This document shows positions 34,402 to 42,807 of a stretch of DNA of 64,000 bases, piece by piece. Under the pieces are notes generated by a model, which was not told the origin of the DNA, did not search any database, and worked only from the letters and a program-made list of their open reading frames with translations. The stretch's first letter is position 1. Every line of letters starts with the position of its first letter. The stretch lies in contig NZ_WUQZ01000018.1 of NCBI RefSeq assembly GCF_009829075.1, forward strand, positions 1-64,000, in the 5' to 3' direction. The position numbers and the translations under genes were made by a program. The stretch comes from Sphingobacterium composti. GTDB lineage: Bacteria; Bacteroidota; Bacteroidia; Sphingobacteriales; Sphingobacteriaceae.

Positions 34402-36255
34402 ATGCGTAAAATTTTAGTGCTATTCAGTTTGCTTGTAGGAGTATTAGCCAATGCCTTTTCTCAGCTTAAGACTGATGTCATAATAATAGGAGGAGGTGCC
34501 AGTGGGACTATGGCTGCCATTCAAGCTTCGCGATTAGGGGTTAAGTCTATCGTTTTAGAGGAGACGACTTGGTTGGGCGGAATGTTGACTTCTGCTGGGG
34601 TTGCGGCTATCGACGGAAATCATAATATGCCATCTGGTTTGTGGGGTGAATTTCGCTCACATTTGTACGCGTACTATGGTGGTCCGAAAGAAGTTGAAAC
34701 TGGCTGGGTAAGTAATACTTTATTTGAACCTCAAGTAGGTAATCAAATACTGCAGAAAATGGTAGCTGATGAGTCGAATATTAAAGTATTATTTGAATCA
34801 AAGTGGAAAGTTGCAGAAAAAAAAGCTAACGGATGGTCTATCTCATATTTGGATGCTAAGAATAAGCTACAAACAGTAGAAGGTAAGGTGTTGGTTGATG
34901 CAACAGAATTGGGTGATGTGATGGCTTCGCTTAAAATTCCATATTATTTGGGAATGGATAGCAAAGAGCTGACTAAAGAACCTTTTGCGTTGGATCAAGC
35001 AAACGATATTGTGCAAGATTTGACTTATGTTATTACTTTGAGGGATTTTGGTCCAAAAGCAAATAAAACTATTAAAAAACCCAAAAACTACAATAAAGAA
35101 GAATTTGCTGGCTGTTGTGATGTTTCTGACCCTGCAACATTCAACCAAGACAATAACGATTGTTTCAAAATGTTGACTTACGGCAGATTGCCAAACAACA
35201 GATTTATGATCAACTGGCCCAAAAAAGGCAATGATATTTATCTAAATGTAGTGGAAATGTCTCCTGAAGACCGTGTTAAGGCATTGGAAGAAGCAAAGCA
35301 AATGACATTACGTTTTGTATATTATATACAGAATGAGTTAGGCTTTAAGAATTTGGGTATTGACTATGACCAATATCCAACTAAAGATGGTTTTCCAATG
35401 ATCCCTTATCATAGAGAATCAAGACGTGTGGTGGGTAAGTCTTTGTTTGCATTGCAGCATATTATGACACCTTACGATACTCCAGAAAAATATTATCGTG
35501 CTGGTGTGATTGTAGGCGATTATCCTATTGATCATCATCATTACAAATACGGTAACGCACCTGAAATTGATTTTGTAAAAATACGCGTTCCTTCTTATAA
35601 TGTGCCTTTAGGCGTCTTATTGCCAAAAGATTATGATGGATTAATCGTGGCGGAAAAAAGTATTGGGGCAACAAACATTGTTAATGGTGCTACACGTTTA
35701 CAGCCTGTAGTACTAGGTATAGGTCAAGCTTCAGGTGTTTTGGCTGCCTTGGCAGTAAAACAAAATAAGCAGCCTTCAGAGGTTTCTATACGTGATGTGC
35801 AATCAACGCTTTTGGATAATAAGGCTTATATTATGCCTTACTATGACGTACCTCCGACTGATCCTCAATTCAAAACGCTACACAAAATTGGTGCAACAGG
35901 CGTAATGAAAGCAGTTGGTGTTCCTTATAAATGGGCTAATCAAACTTGGTTTTATCCAGAACGTGAAATTAGTGAGTATGAGTTGATTGAGGGATTGCGC
36001 TTATACTATCCAGAACTGAATACTGTGTGGACAGCTTCAGGCAAAGCGTTGACTGTACAGGGTTTACAAGATATATTGAAGGAAATTAAACAGGATATCA
36101 GTCTTGTTGATTTGAATAACATCTTATCCAAAAATAAGTTAGAAATATTAAAAGACGAAGGTTCAAAAATTAATCGTCGTTATTTATCCGTGATATTGGA
36201 TTCACATTTACGCTTATTTGAAAAGGAAATTGATCACTCAGGAAATCTAAAATAA
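34402..36255 (+). CDS. Secreted FAD-dependent oxidoreductase with SLH-like C-terminal region
   Basis: A 617-residue protein. Signal peptide about 1-20 (LLVGVLANAFSQ), then a dinucleotide fold DVIIIGGGASGTMAAIQAS (about 25-43) and VLEETTWLGGMLTSAGVAAIDG typical of the FAD_oxidored family (PF12831). A second FAD contact lies near 430 (GATRLQPVVLGIGQASG). The last ~120 residues hold SLH-like helix pairs (LHKIGATGVMKAVG... ISEYELIEGLRLYY). It probably oxidises a sugar or similar hydroxyl in the periplasm; the substrate is unknown. The next gene follows closely, so they are likely co-transcribed. Confidence 0.87.
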   Translation: MRKILVLFSLLVGVLANAFSQLKTDVIIIGGGASGTMAAIQASRLGVKSIVLEETTWLGGMLTSAGVAAIDGNHNMPSGLWGEFRSHLYAYYGGPKEVETGWVSNTLFEPQVGNQILQKMVADESNIKVLFESKWKVAEKKANGWSISYLDAKNKLQTVEGKVLVDATELGDVMASLKIPYYLGMDSKELTKEPFALDQANDIVQDLTYVITLRDFGPKANKTIKKPKNYNKEEFAGCCDVSDPATFNQDNNDCFKMLTYGRLPNNRFMINWPKKGNDIYLNVVEMSPEDRVKALEEAKQMTLRFVYYIQNELGFKNLGIDYDQYPTKDGFPMIPYHRESRRVVGKSLFALQHIMTPYDTPEKYYRAGVIVGDYPIDHHHYKYGNAPEIDFVKIRVPSYNVPLGVLLPKDYDGLIVAEKSIGATNIVNGATRLQPVVLGIGQASGVLAALAVKQNKQPSEVSIRDVQSTLLDNKAYIMPYYDVPPTDPQFKTLHKIGATGVMKAVGVPYKWANQTWFYPEREISEYELIEGLRLYYPELNTVWTASGKALTVQGLQDILKEIKQDISLVDLNNILSKNKLEILKDEGSKINRRYLSVILDSHLRLFEKEIDHSGNLK

Positions 36256-36329
36256 TTATTTACAATCTACTTATGATTTGTTATAGATTTCCTAAAAGGA
36301 ATTCTAGCAAATCTTCAAAATCTAATAAA

Positions 36330-37523
36330 ATGAAAAAAATATTTGGTTATGCTGCTTTTATAGCGTTACTAGCTGTCTCTTCTAATTTGAATGCCCAAGA
36401 TTTTAATAGCCCAAAGGTGTTGGGTAAAGTCGAACAAGCGATAAAAAAAGCGAAAATTGGAAATATTGTTGTTTTAGATGAGTTCTTAACAACAGCTTAT
36501 CCTGAAGTGAAATATACAAAAGAAGTGTTGCCAGGCCCACAATTCTTAATTTCTGATGACCCTGAATACATTCGTGAAAATGACGCTATCGCAATGCAGG
36601 AAAACGTAGCTCCAGGTGCAGTACGTTTGTATGTATATAATGTGAATGGCATAAAAGAGCCTCAGCAAATAAAAACCAAAATTACAGCAGTAATTAAAAA
36701 CACAGGTAAAGAGAAAATGACTTTGCGTATGCTAAAGTATTCTTCTCAAAAGCCATCATTGAATTATTTTGCTATAGGAAAAAAAGGGCTTGAGGATTTC
36801 TTTAATTCTAATGTGGAGAATGATGTAAGATATATTCAGCCGGGTGAGGTAGTTGCTATTGACCCTCAATTGGAAAAGAATATTGTTAGTTATGACGAAT
36901 TAGTTCATGGTTTTTATGAATTCGTGGTTGATCAACCTGGGCAGATTAGTATTTTGCAGACCTCTCCTGAAAAATCAGGTCCAGAGGCTTACGCACAGAT
37001 AAAAACTGTGATTCCTAATAGTCATGAAAATGCTGGTCGTGGAATTTTCGGTGTTTCCAACTATAAAATTACTTCTGCCGATACTATCAGTACTGCTAAT
37101 GGCGTGACGCAATTGGTTATTGCTGATGGAAAATCAGATCCTTGGGTTACAGGCACAGTAGGAGAGAATAAAGATTTTGCGCAAAATGCAGGGAATTATG
37201 GTGTGATGTATCATACTAAATTAAAGTGGAAAAGTACAGATGGAAAAGGTTTAGCTCTGGTAACATGGAATTCAAGATCCGCTGACAACAGATGGTGCGG
37301 AGGAATGGGCTTGACAATGGACTTAAAAACTGCTGATGGAAAAAGTGTTGTAAGACAGCTTCCATCTGATGTTTTGGTAACTAAAGCTGCTCCTGAAGCA
37401 ATTTTAGTTGAGATTTATAAACCAGATCCTACAAAAGAAATTCAAGAAATAGAATTTATTTACTCTCCTCCAGGAGCTTCATGTTTACCGACTCCTTTAG
37501 TTTTAATTCCTATTAAATTATAA
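36330..37523 (+). CDS. Secreted protein of unknown function in the PUL
   Basis: A 397-residue protein. The ATG at 36330 is chosen because it starts a clean signal peptide (MKKIFGYAAFIALLAVSSNLNAQ); an in-frame ATG at 36273 would add a basic leader of 19 residues. The mature part is beta-rich with an NEXT-like segment (PGAVRLYVYNVNG; KTKITAVIKNTGKEKMTLRML) and a second half with WVTGTVGENKDFAQNAGNYGV and RWCGGMGLTMDL. Two cysteines may be structural. I do not recognise a family. It looks like a two-domain periplasmic or surface glycan-binding protein. Confidence 0.75.
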   Translation: MKKIFGYAAFIALLAVSSNLNAQDFNSPKVLGKVEQAIKKAKIGNIVVLDEFLTTAYPEVKYTKEVLPGPQFLISDDPEYIRENDAIAMQENVAPGAVRLYVYNVNGIKEPQQIKTKITAVIKNTGKEKMTLRMLKYSSQKPSLNYFAIGKKGLEDFFNSNVENDVRYIQPGEVVAIDPQLEKNIVSYDELVHGFYEFVVDQPGQISILQTSPEKSGPEAYAQIKTVIPNSHENAGRGIFGVSNYKITSADTISTANGVTQLVIADGKSDPWVTGTVGENKDFAQNAGNYGVMYHTKLKWKSTDGKGLALVTWNSRSADNRWCGGMGLTMDLKTADGKSVVRQLPSDVLVTKAAPEAILVEIYKPDPTKEIQEIEFIYSPPGASCLPTPLVLIPIKL

Positions 37524-37535
37524 TTTATAGTAGAT

Positions 37536-37558
37536 AGCTTCCCTTTTTAAGGGAAGCT
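37536..37558 (+). terminator. Hairpin between PUL genes (weak terminator or mRNA stabiliser)
   Basis: 10-bp perfect stem AGCTTCCCTT/AAGGGAAGCT with loop TTT, directly after the secreted unknown protein. The following CTTACTTATT is only a weak T-tract, so partial termination or 3'-end protection is more likely than a full stop. Confidence 0.55.
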
Positions 37559-37598
37559 CTTACTTATTAACCTATCAATTGAATTTGCGAATTAAGCA

Positions 37599-38999
37599 AT
37601 GACGAAATACAGAAATTTGAGTATTGACTTTATGCGAGGTATAGCCATATTTGGTATGGTACTCGCTGCGGTCATTCCTTGGAGCGCGCAATTTCCAGGC
37701 TGGATGTACCATGCTCAAGTGGGGCCTCCTGATTTTGTTTTTAATGCTAATAATCCTGGAATAACGTGGGTGGATTTAGTTTTTCCGTTCTTTTTGTTTG
37801 CTATGGGAGCAGCTTTTCCGTTTTCCTTACGTAATAAATTAGAAAACAAACAATATGCTACACTGCTTACGGGTATACTTAGACGGGGCATATTATTGGT
37901 GTTTTTTGCTATCGCATTAGCTTATCTCACACCCAATAATCTAACCGGAGCTCCTTGGGTGAATTACTTAACTTCCTTAGCCACTTTTGGTAGTTTCTTT
38001 CTAATCTTTATGCGATTTGAAGGTTCTGTTCTGAAAAGGTACGGTATACAGCTATTAGGATTTACTCTCGTAGCAATTTTCACATATTACCATAGTGAGA
38101 TTTTAGGAAATGAATTTAGTAAAAGCAAAAACAATATAATTATCCTTGTGCTGGCCAATATGGCTGTTTTTGGATCATTGTTTTGGCTATTGACGGCTTC
38201 CAATATATATTTACGCATTGCCATAATAGTAGCCTTTATGGGTGTGTACTTCACTCATAATATAGAGGGAAGTTGGACAGCACATATTTGGAATTTCTCT
38301 CCTGAATTGCATTGGTTCTACAACTTCGCTTTTCTAAAGTATTTGTGTATTGTTTTACCAGGTTCCATATTGGGTGACTTGGTTTTAAAGTACAAAGCTG
38401 ATACAAATAGATTATATGCTTCTAATGAAGTTCGTGAGCCAGGTTTAATAGCTATGGTATGTTTTGCATTTTTGTTATTCCATGTCGTCACACTTTATAC
38501 GCGTGACTTATCATTTAATATTGCGGGGCATTTTTTGTTTGTCGCTTTATACTTTGTTTATTTTTCACGTGAAAAAAATGGTCAAGTAACGTTTTACAAA
38601 ATTATAATTGGCTGCGGTCTTATTTTTTCTACGCTTGGATTGTTTTTCGAGCCTTTGGAAGGTGGTATAAAGAAAGATCCTTCGTCTTTTTCCTATTGGT
38701 TTATGACAAGCGGCTTAGCATTTATTTTTTATGTGACTTGTGACTATCTGACTAAAATGCATTCAAGAAATATCTTTATTGGTTCGTTGGTCAAATGTGG
38801 TCAAAATCCAATGATTGCCTATTGTGTGACTGCATTCTGTGTTACCCCAATGTTGGGATTATTACAAATCCTTCCTTTGTTAGATAATATCGCTGCTTCA
38901 AGTCCTTATTTAGGATTGATTCGTGCTGGCGTTTTTATGTTTTTGATGATACTAATTACCAATATAGCTACGAATAAAAAGTGGTTTTGGAGGTCTTAA
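37599..38999 (+). CDS. HGSNAT/DUF5009-type membrane acyltransferase
   Basis: A 466-residue protein with 10-11 membrane helices. It opens with RNLSIDFMRGIAIFGMVL, the typical start of heparan-alpha-glucosaminide N-acetyltransferase-like (NagX/DUF5009) proteins, followed by WVDLVFPFFLFAMGAAFPFSL near 65. The human relative carries acetyl groups from cytosolic acetyl-CoA to glucosamine across a membrane. Beside esterases, an importer and GlcNAc/ManNAc epimerases this would fit N- or O-acetylation of amino sugars in the periplasm (inference). It runs straight into the first SGNH esterase. Confidence 0.85.
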   Translation: MTKYRNLSIDFMRGIAIFGMVLAAVIPWSAQFPGWMYHAQVGPPDFVFNANNPGITWVDLVFPFFLFAMGAAFPFSLRNKLENKQYATLLTGILRRGILLVFFAIALAYLTPNNLTGAPWVNYLTSLATFGSFFLIFMRFEGSVLKRYGIQLLGFTLVAIFTYYHSEILGNEFSKSKNNIIILVLANMAVFGSLFWLLTASNIYLRIAIIVAFMGVYFTHNIEGSWTAHIWNFSPELHWFYNFAFLKYLCIVLPGSILGDLVLKYKADTNRLYASNEVREPGLIAMVCFAFLLFHVVTLYTRDLSFNIAGHFLFVALYFVYFSREKNGQVTFYKIIIGCGLIFSTLGLFFEPLEGGIKKDPSSFSYWFMTSGLAFIFYVTCDYLTKMHSRNIFIGSLVKCGQNPMIAYCVTAFCVTPMLGLLQILPLLDNIAASSPYLGLIRAGVFMFLMILITNIATNKKWFWRS

Positions 39000-39018
39000 T
39001 AAACAAACCAATTTGAGT

Positions 39019-39702
39019 ATGAAGAAAAATGTGTTTGCCGCGGTGCTAGGTATGTGTGCGCTAACTCAAGTGTATGCGCAGGAGCAGTCTTCCGTAGACA
39101 GTAATTATGTTTTTTCGGGGTACACCGAGAAAATGGAAATATTTAACAAAATGCCTGTACGTAAGGGTGCTATTGTGTTTGTAGGGAATAGTCTTACAGA
39201 TGCAGGTCGTTGGAATGATATTGCACCAGAATTACCCATTCTGAATCGAGGAATCAGTGGCGATATTTCATTTGGTGTAGTTGCTAGATTAGATGAAATT
39301 CTACGTCACCAACCTAAGAAAATATTTTTGATGATTGGTGTGAATGATTTGAAACGTAATGTTCCTACAGATTATATCATAGCCAACTATTACAAAATAG
39401 TTGCTAGGATTCAAAAAGATTCTCCCAAAACAAAAATTTACTTGAACAGTATTTTGCCTATCAATGAGACAACGCTAATTGATGCTTTTAAATCCGTAAA
39501 AAATCAGGATGTCGCTACGTTAAATGTTGCGCTTAAAAAAATAGCCCAAGAGAATAAGCAAGTGCAGTTTATTGATTTGCATACAATCCTTGCGGATGAT
39601 AAAGGGCAGTTGCGTGCAGATATAACGCCTGATGGAATTCATTTAGAAGTAGCAGCGTATATAGAAGTAGTTGATTATTTAAAAAAGATAAAGGCATTGT
39701 AA
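39019..39702 (+). CDS. Secreted SGNH/GDSL-family esterase (copy 1)
   Basis: A 227-residue protein starting at the ATG at 39019; the in-frame TTG 6 bases upstream adds nothing. Signal peptide MKKNVFAAVLGMCALTQVYAQ. SGNH blocks: FVGNSLTDAGRW (nucleophile Ser), NRGISGD, IGVNDL, and the Asp/His pair in DGIHLE. Probably a periplasmic O-acetylesterase. It is followed 1 base later by a paralogue of equal length, a tandem duplication with clear divergence. Confidence 0.9.
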   Translation: MKKNVFAAVLGMCALTQVYAQEQSSVDSNYVFSGYTEKMEIFNKMPVRKGAIVFVGNSLTDAGRWNDIAPELPILNRGISGDISFGVVARLDEILRHQPKKIFLMIGVNDLKRNVPTDYIIANYYKIVARIQKDSPKTKIYLNSILPINETTLIDAFKSVKNQDVATLNVALKKIAQENKQVQFIDLHTILADDKGQLRADITPDGIHLEVAAYIEVVDYLKKIKAL

Positions 39703-39703
39703 G

Positions 39704-40387
39704 ATGAAATATTGGGGTTTATTAATTGTTTCGTTATTAGGTGTGCAGGGGCTTTATGCTCAGGCACAAAGAGATTTGGCGACAGATAGTACTTTTAAAA
39801 ATTGGTATTACGATTCGCGCGAGAAATTATATCAAGGACTTAAATCACAGCAGGTTGATGTGGTGTTTTTTGGTAATAGTATAACGGAAGGCGGACCGTG
39901 GCATGAGCTTTTTGGTTCGAAATACAAAATTGCAAATAGAGGTATTGGTGGTGACAATACATTTGGGATGAAAGCAAGGGTAGCTGATGTTGTCAAGTCC
40001 CAACCCAAGAAGATTTTCTTGATGATGGGTATCAATGATATTGGTCGGGGTCAAGCGACTTCTTGGACTTTGAAAAACTATGAAGAAATAATTCAAATTA
40101 TTAAAAAGCAAAGCCCTAAAACCAAAATTTATCTGCAAAGTACTTTACCACTTAATGATAAAGTTTTGAAATACGATTACTTGTTAGGTAAAGAGGAAAA
40201 GATTCGTGCATTAAATGTTGGAATAGTTGAATTGGCGAAAAAGTATAAGTTGCAATATGTTGATGTAAAGGAGGTTTTGGCTGATGGTTATGTACTTAAG
40301 GCAAATTATACAAAAGACGGTATTCACCTTACAACAGATGCATACTTGGAATGGGCAAAATATTTGAAAGCTAAAAAGTATTTATAA
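39704..40387 (+). CDS. Secreted SGNH/GDSL-family esterase (copy 2)
   Basis: A 227-residue protein. Signal peptide ends GLYAQ. SGNH blocks: FFGNSITEGGPW, NRGIGGDNTFGM, MGINDIGRG, and DGIHLTTDAY with the Asp/His pair. It shares the framework and many residues with the preceding gene (QPKKIFLM, SPKTKIYL), so it arose by tandem duplication. It probably removes O-acetyl groups from a different position. Its stop overlaps the next start (TAATG at 40385). Confidence 0.9.
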   Translation: MKYWGLLIVSLLGVQGLYAQAQRDLATDSTFKNWYYDSREKLYQGLKSQQVDVVFFGNSITEGGPWHELFGSKYKIANRGIGGDNTFGMKARVADVVKSQPKKIFLMMGINDIGRGQATSWTLKNYEEIIQIIKKQSPKTKIYLQSTLPLNDKVLKYDYLLGKEEKIRALNVGIVELAKKYKLQYVDVKEVLADGYVLKANYTKDGIHLTTDAYLEWAKYLKAKKYL

Positions 40388-41319
40388 TGAAAATTACGGG
40401 AACGTTTATTGACGAAATAAGTCACGATATACCACACCAAAATTGGGGTAGAGAAGAGTGGGATCGAGATTTCGCGTACATGAAAGCTGTAGGGATAGAT
40501 ACCGTAATCTTAATAAGAAGTGGGTATAGACGATTTATCACTTATCCTTCAGCATGGTTACAAGATCAATATGGTTGTTACCAACCGCCTGTTGATTTAG
40601 TAGAAATGTATTTGCAGTTAGCGGAGAAGCATGGGTTAAAATTTTATTTCGGGCTTTACGACAGTGGGAAATATTGGGATACAGGAGTAATGCAACATGA
40701 GATTGATGCTAATCGCTACGTGATAGATGAAGTCTGGAAAAAATATGGACATTATTCGAGTTTTGCGGGTTGGTATTTGAGTATGGAAATTAGCCGTCAA
40801 ACGAAAGGTGCGGCTAGTGCGTTCCGTATTTTGGGCGAACAGTGTAAAGGCGTGAGTGGTAATCTACCGACTTTTATATCTCCATGGATAGATGGTAAAA
40901 AAGCAGTTATGGCAGCTTCGTCTGAACTTTCCAAAACTGATTTCGTTTCCTTGCAACAACACGAGACTGAATGGAATGAGATATTTCATGAAATTCATAC
41001 TGCAGTAGATGCTGTTGCTTTTCAAGATGGGCATATCGATTATCACGAATTAGAAGACTTTTTTACGATTAATAAAAAGTTGGCTGATAAATACAATATG
41101 CAATGTTGGACGAATGCAGAATCTTTTGATCGTGATATGCCTATTAAATTTTTGCCAATCAAATTTGAGAAACTAAAATTAAAATTGGATGCAGCTCGTA
41201 GAGCAGGTTATGACAAGGCTATTACTTTTGAGTTTTCACATTTTATGAGTCCGCAGTCTGCATACTTACAAGCAGGTCATTTGTACAATAGATATAAAGA
41301 ATATATAGAAACGCTGTAG
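40387..41319 (+). CDS. DUF4434 TIM-barrel glycoside-hydrolase-like protein
   Basis: A 310-residue protein. The DUF4434 pattern is visible: ITGTFIDEISHDIPHQNWG at the start, DFAYMKAVGIDTVILIRSGY, KFYFGLYDSGKYW near 80 and FAGWYLSMEISRQ near 125 (a candidate catalytic Glu at the end of a strand). No signal peptide is seen, so it should act in the cytoplasm unlike its PUL neighbours. The activity of the family is not known to me. Its start codon overlaps the previous stop by 1 base, indicating translational coupling. Confidence 0.85.
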   Translation: MKITGTFIDEISHDIPHQNWGREEWDRDFAYMKAVGIDTVILIRSGYRRFITYPSAWLQDQYGCYQPPVDLVEMYLQLAEKHGLKFYFGLYDSGKYWDTGVMQHEIDANRYVIDEVWKKYGHYSSFAGWYLSMEISRQTKGAASAFRILGEQCKGVSGNLPTFISPWIDGKKAVMAASSELSKTDFVSLQQHETEWNEIFHEIHTAVDAVAFQDGHIDYHELEDFFTINKKLADKYNMQCWTNAESFDRDMPIKFLPIKFEKLKLKLDAARRAGYDKAITFEFSHFMSPQSAYLQAGHLYNRYKEYIETL

Positions 41320-41327
41320 ATTTTGTG

Positions 41328-42497
41328 ATGGAAGAATTTGTTACTAAATACAAAAAAGAATTAGTAGAGAATGTTTTACCGTTTTGGGAGAAATATTCTA
41401 TTGATAAAGAATATGGTGGGTACTTTACCTGCTTAGAACGTGATGGATCTGTGTTTGATACGGACAAATTTATGTGGCTTCAAGGTCGTCAGATTTGGAC
41501 AATGTCTACGATGTATGATCGTGTCGAATCCAGAGAAGAGTGGAAGTCTATTGCTGAGCATGGTGCGCGATTCATTTTGGATCATGGTCGCGATGCTAAT
41601 GGCGATTGGTATTTTGCATTAGATCGTACTGGTAAACCTTTGATTCAACCGTACAATATCTTTTCGGATTGTTTTGCCACAATGGGATTAGCCTCGTTGT
41701 ACAAAATCACCAACAAAGATGAGTATGGGCAGGTTGCTGTTGATACCTTTAATCGAATCTTAGAAAGACAAGATAATCCGAAAGGAAAATACAGCAAGGC
41801 ATATCCTGGTACGCGCAATCTGAAAGGTTTTTCTCTTCCAATGATCTTGAGTAATCTATCCTTGGAATTAGAACATCTTGTTGGTACGCAGACTGTGGAG
41901 ACGCTTATTGATGAAATCATCCATGAAGTCATGGAGGTTTTCTACCAAGCTGATAGCGGGTTGATCATGGAAAGCGTTCATTTGGATGGATCTTTCTCAG
42001 ACACTTTTGAAGGACGTTTGGTAAATCCAGGTCACATCATCGAGGCGATGTGGTTTATGATGGATTTGGCTGATCGTCGTCAGGATGCTGCATTGATGAA
42101 TAAATGTATTGATATTGCTTTACGTGCGCTGGAGTATGGTTGGGATGAGCAATATGGCGGTATTTTATATTTCAAAGATATTTTGAATCGTCCACCTCAG
42201 CAGTTGGAGTGGGATCAGAAATTGTGGTGGGTACATTTGGAAGCTTTAGTATGCATGGCCAAAGGTTATGCTTATACGGGCAATGAGAAATGTAAGTTGT
42301 GGTTTGAAAAATTGGATGCTTATACCTTTGCCCGTTTTTCGGATCCGGAATATGGCGAGTGGTTTGGCTATTTAAATCGTCAAGGAGAGCCACTATTGAC
42401 ACTCAAAGGAGGGAAGTGGAAAGGCTGTTTTCATGTTCCTCGCGCATTATTAAAAGTGTACGAAGCTTTAGAATCAAAGATTATAATATCTGTGTAA
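41328..42497 (+). CDS. N-acylglucosamine 2-epimerase (AGE/RenBP family), copy 1
   Basis: A 389-residue cytoplasmic protein starting at ATG 41328 (a GTG lies one codon earlier). Motifs shared with renin-binding-protein-type epimerases: GGYFTCLERDG near 30, WLQGRQIW near 50, NPGHIIEAMWFM near 235 with the catalytic-type His, QLEWDQKLWWVHLEAL near 295, and EYGEWFGYLNRQGE...KGCFHVPRAL near 345. It interconverts ManNAc and GlcNAc. It is almost identical to the gene at 52305 (about twenty substitutions by eye over ~380 residues). It ends the first part of the PUL before a 310-base gap. Confidence 0.93.
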   Translation: MEEFVTKYKKELVENVLPFWEKYSIDKEYGGYFTCLERDGSVFDTDKFMWLQGRQIWTMSTMYDRVESREEWKSIAEHGARFILDHGRDANGDWYFALDRTGKPLIQPYNIFSDCFATMGLASLYKITNKDEYGQVAVDTFNRILERQDNPKGKYSKAYPGTRNLKGFSLPMILSNLSLELEHLVGTQTVETLIDEIIHEVMEVFYQADSGLIMESVHLDGSFSDTFEGRLVNPGHIIEAMWFMMDLADRRQDAALMNKCIDIALRALEYGWDEQYGGILYFKDILNRPPQQLEWDQKLWWVHLEALVCMAKGYAYTGNEKCKLWFEKLDAYTFARFSDPEYGEWFGYLNRQGEPLLTLKGGKWKGCFHVPRALLKVYEALESKIIISV

Positions 42498-42807
42498 GAT
42501 ATTAAGTATTAAGGCAGAAGATCTACTTAAATTTTATCAGCTATTTTACTAAATATTAGTGTATAAATAAAACTTTAGTAAACTTCTGCTTTATTTATTA
42601 ATTTTTTTTAAAAATATATTTGTTGTTAAATTTTATATTTATAAATTAGTGGAGATTTTATAATATAATGTATGCAACTCTGTGTATTAGTTTAAAAATT
42701 ATAAAAACCAACAAATGCCTTCAGTCTACATTACAGCGAGTAAGTAGGTTGATAAGAATAGAATTATGATAATTCCAAATACACCCAAAAAAACAAAATA
42801 ATAAATT
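42498..42807 (+). promoter_or_regulatory. 310-base control region upstream of PUL susC
   Basis: No gene seen. It contains a 9-bp inverted repeat, TTTACTAAA at 42545-42553 and TTTAGTAAA at 42574-42582, 20 bases apart, a candidate operator for a ROK-type dimer. The rest is A/T-rich leader with no confident TAnnTTTG box. The long leader before ATG 42808 is typical of SusC genes. Confidence 0.5.
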
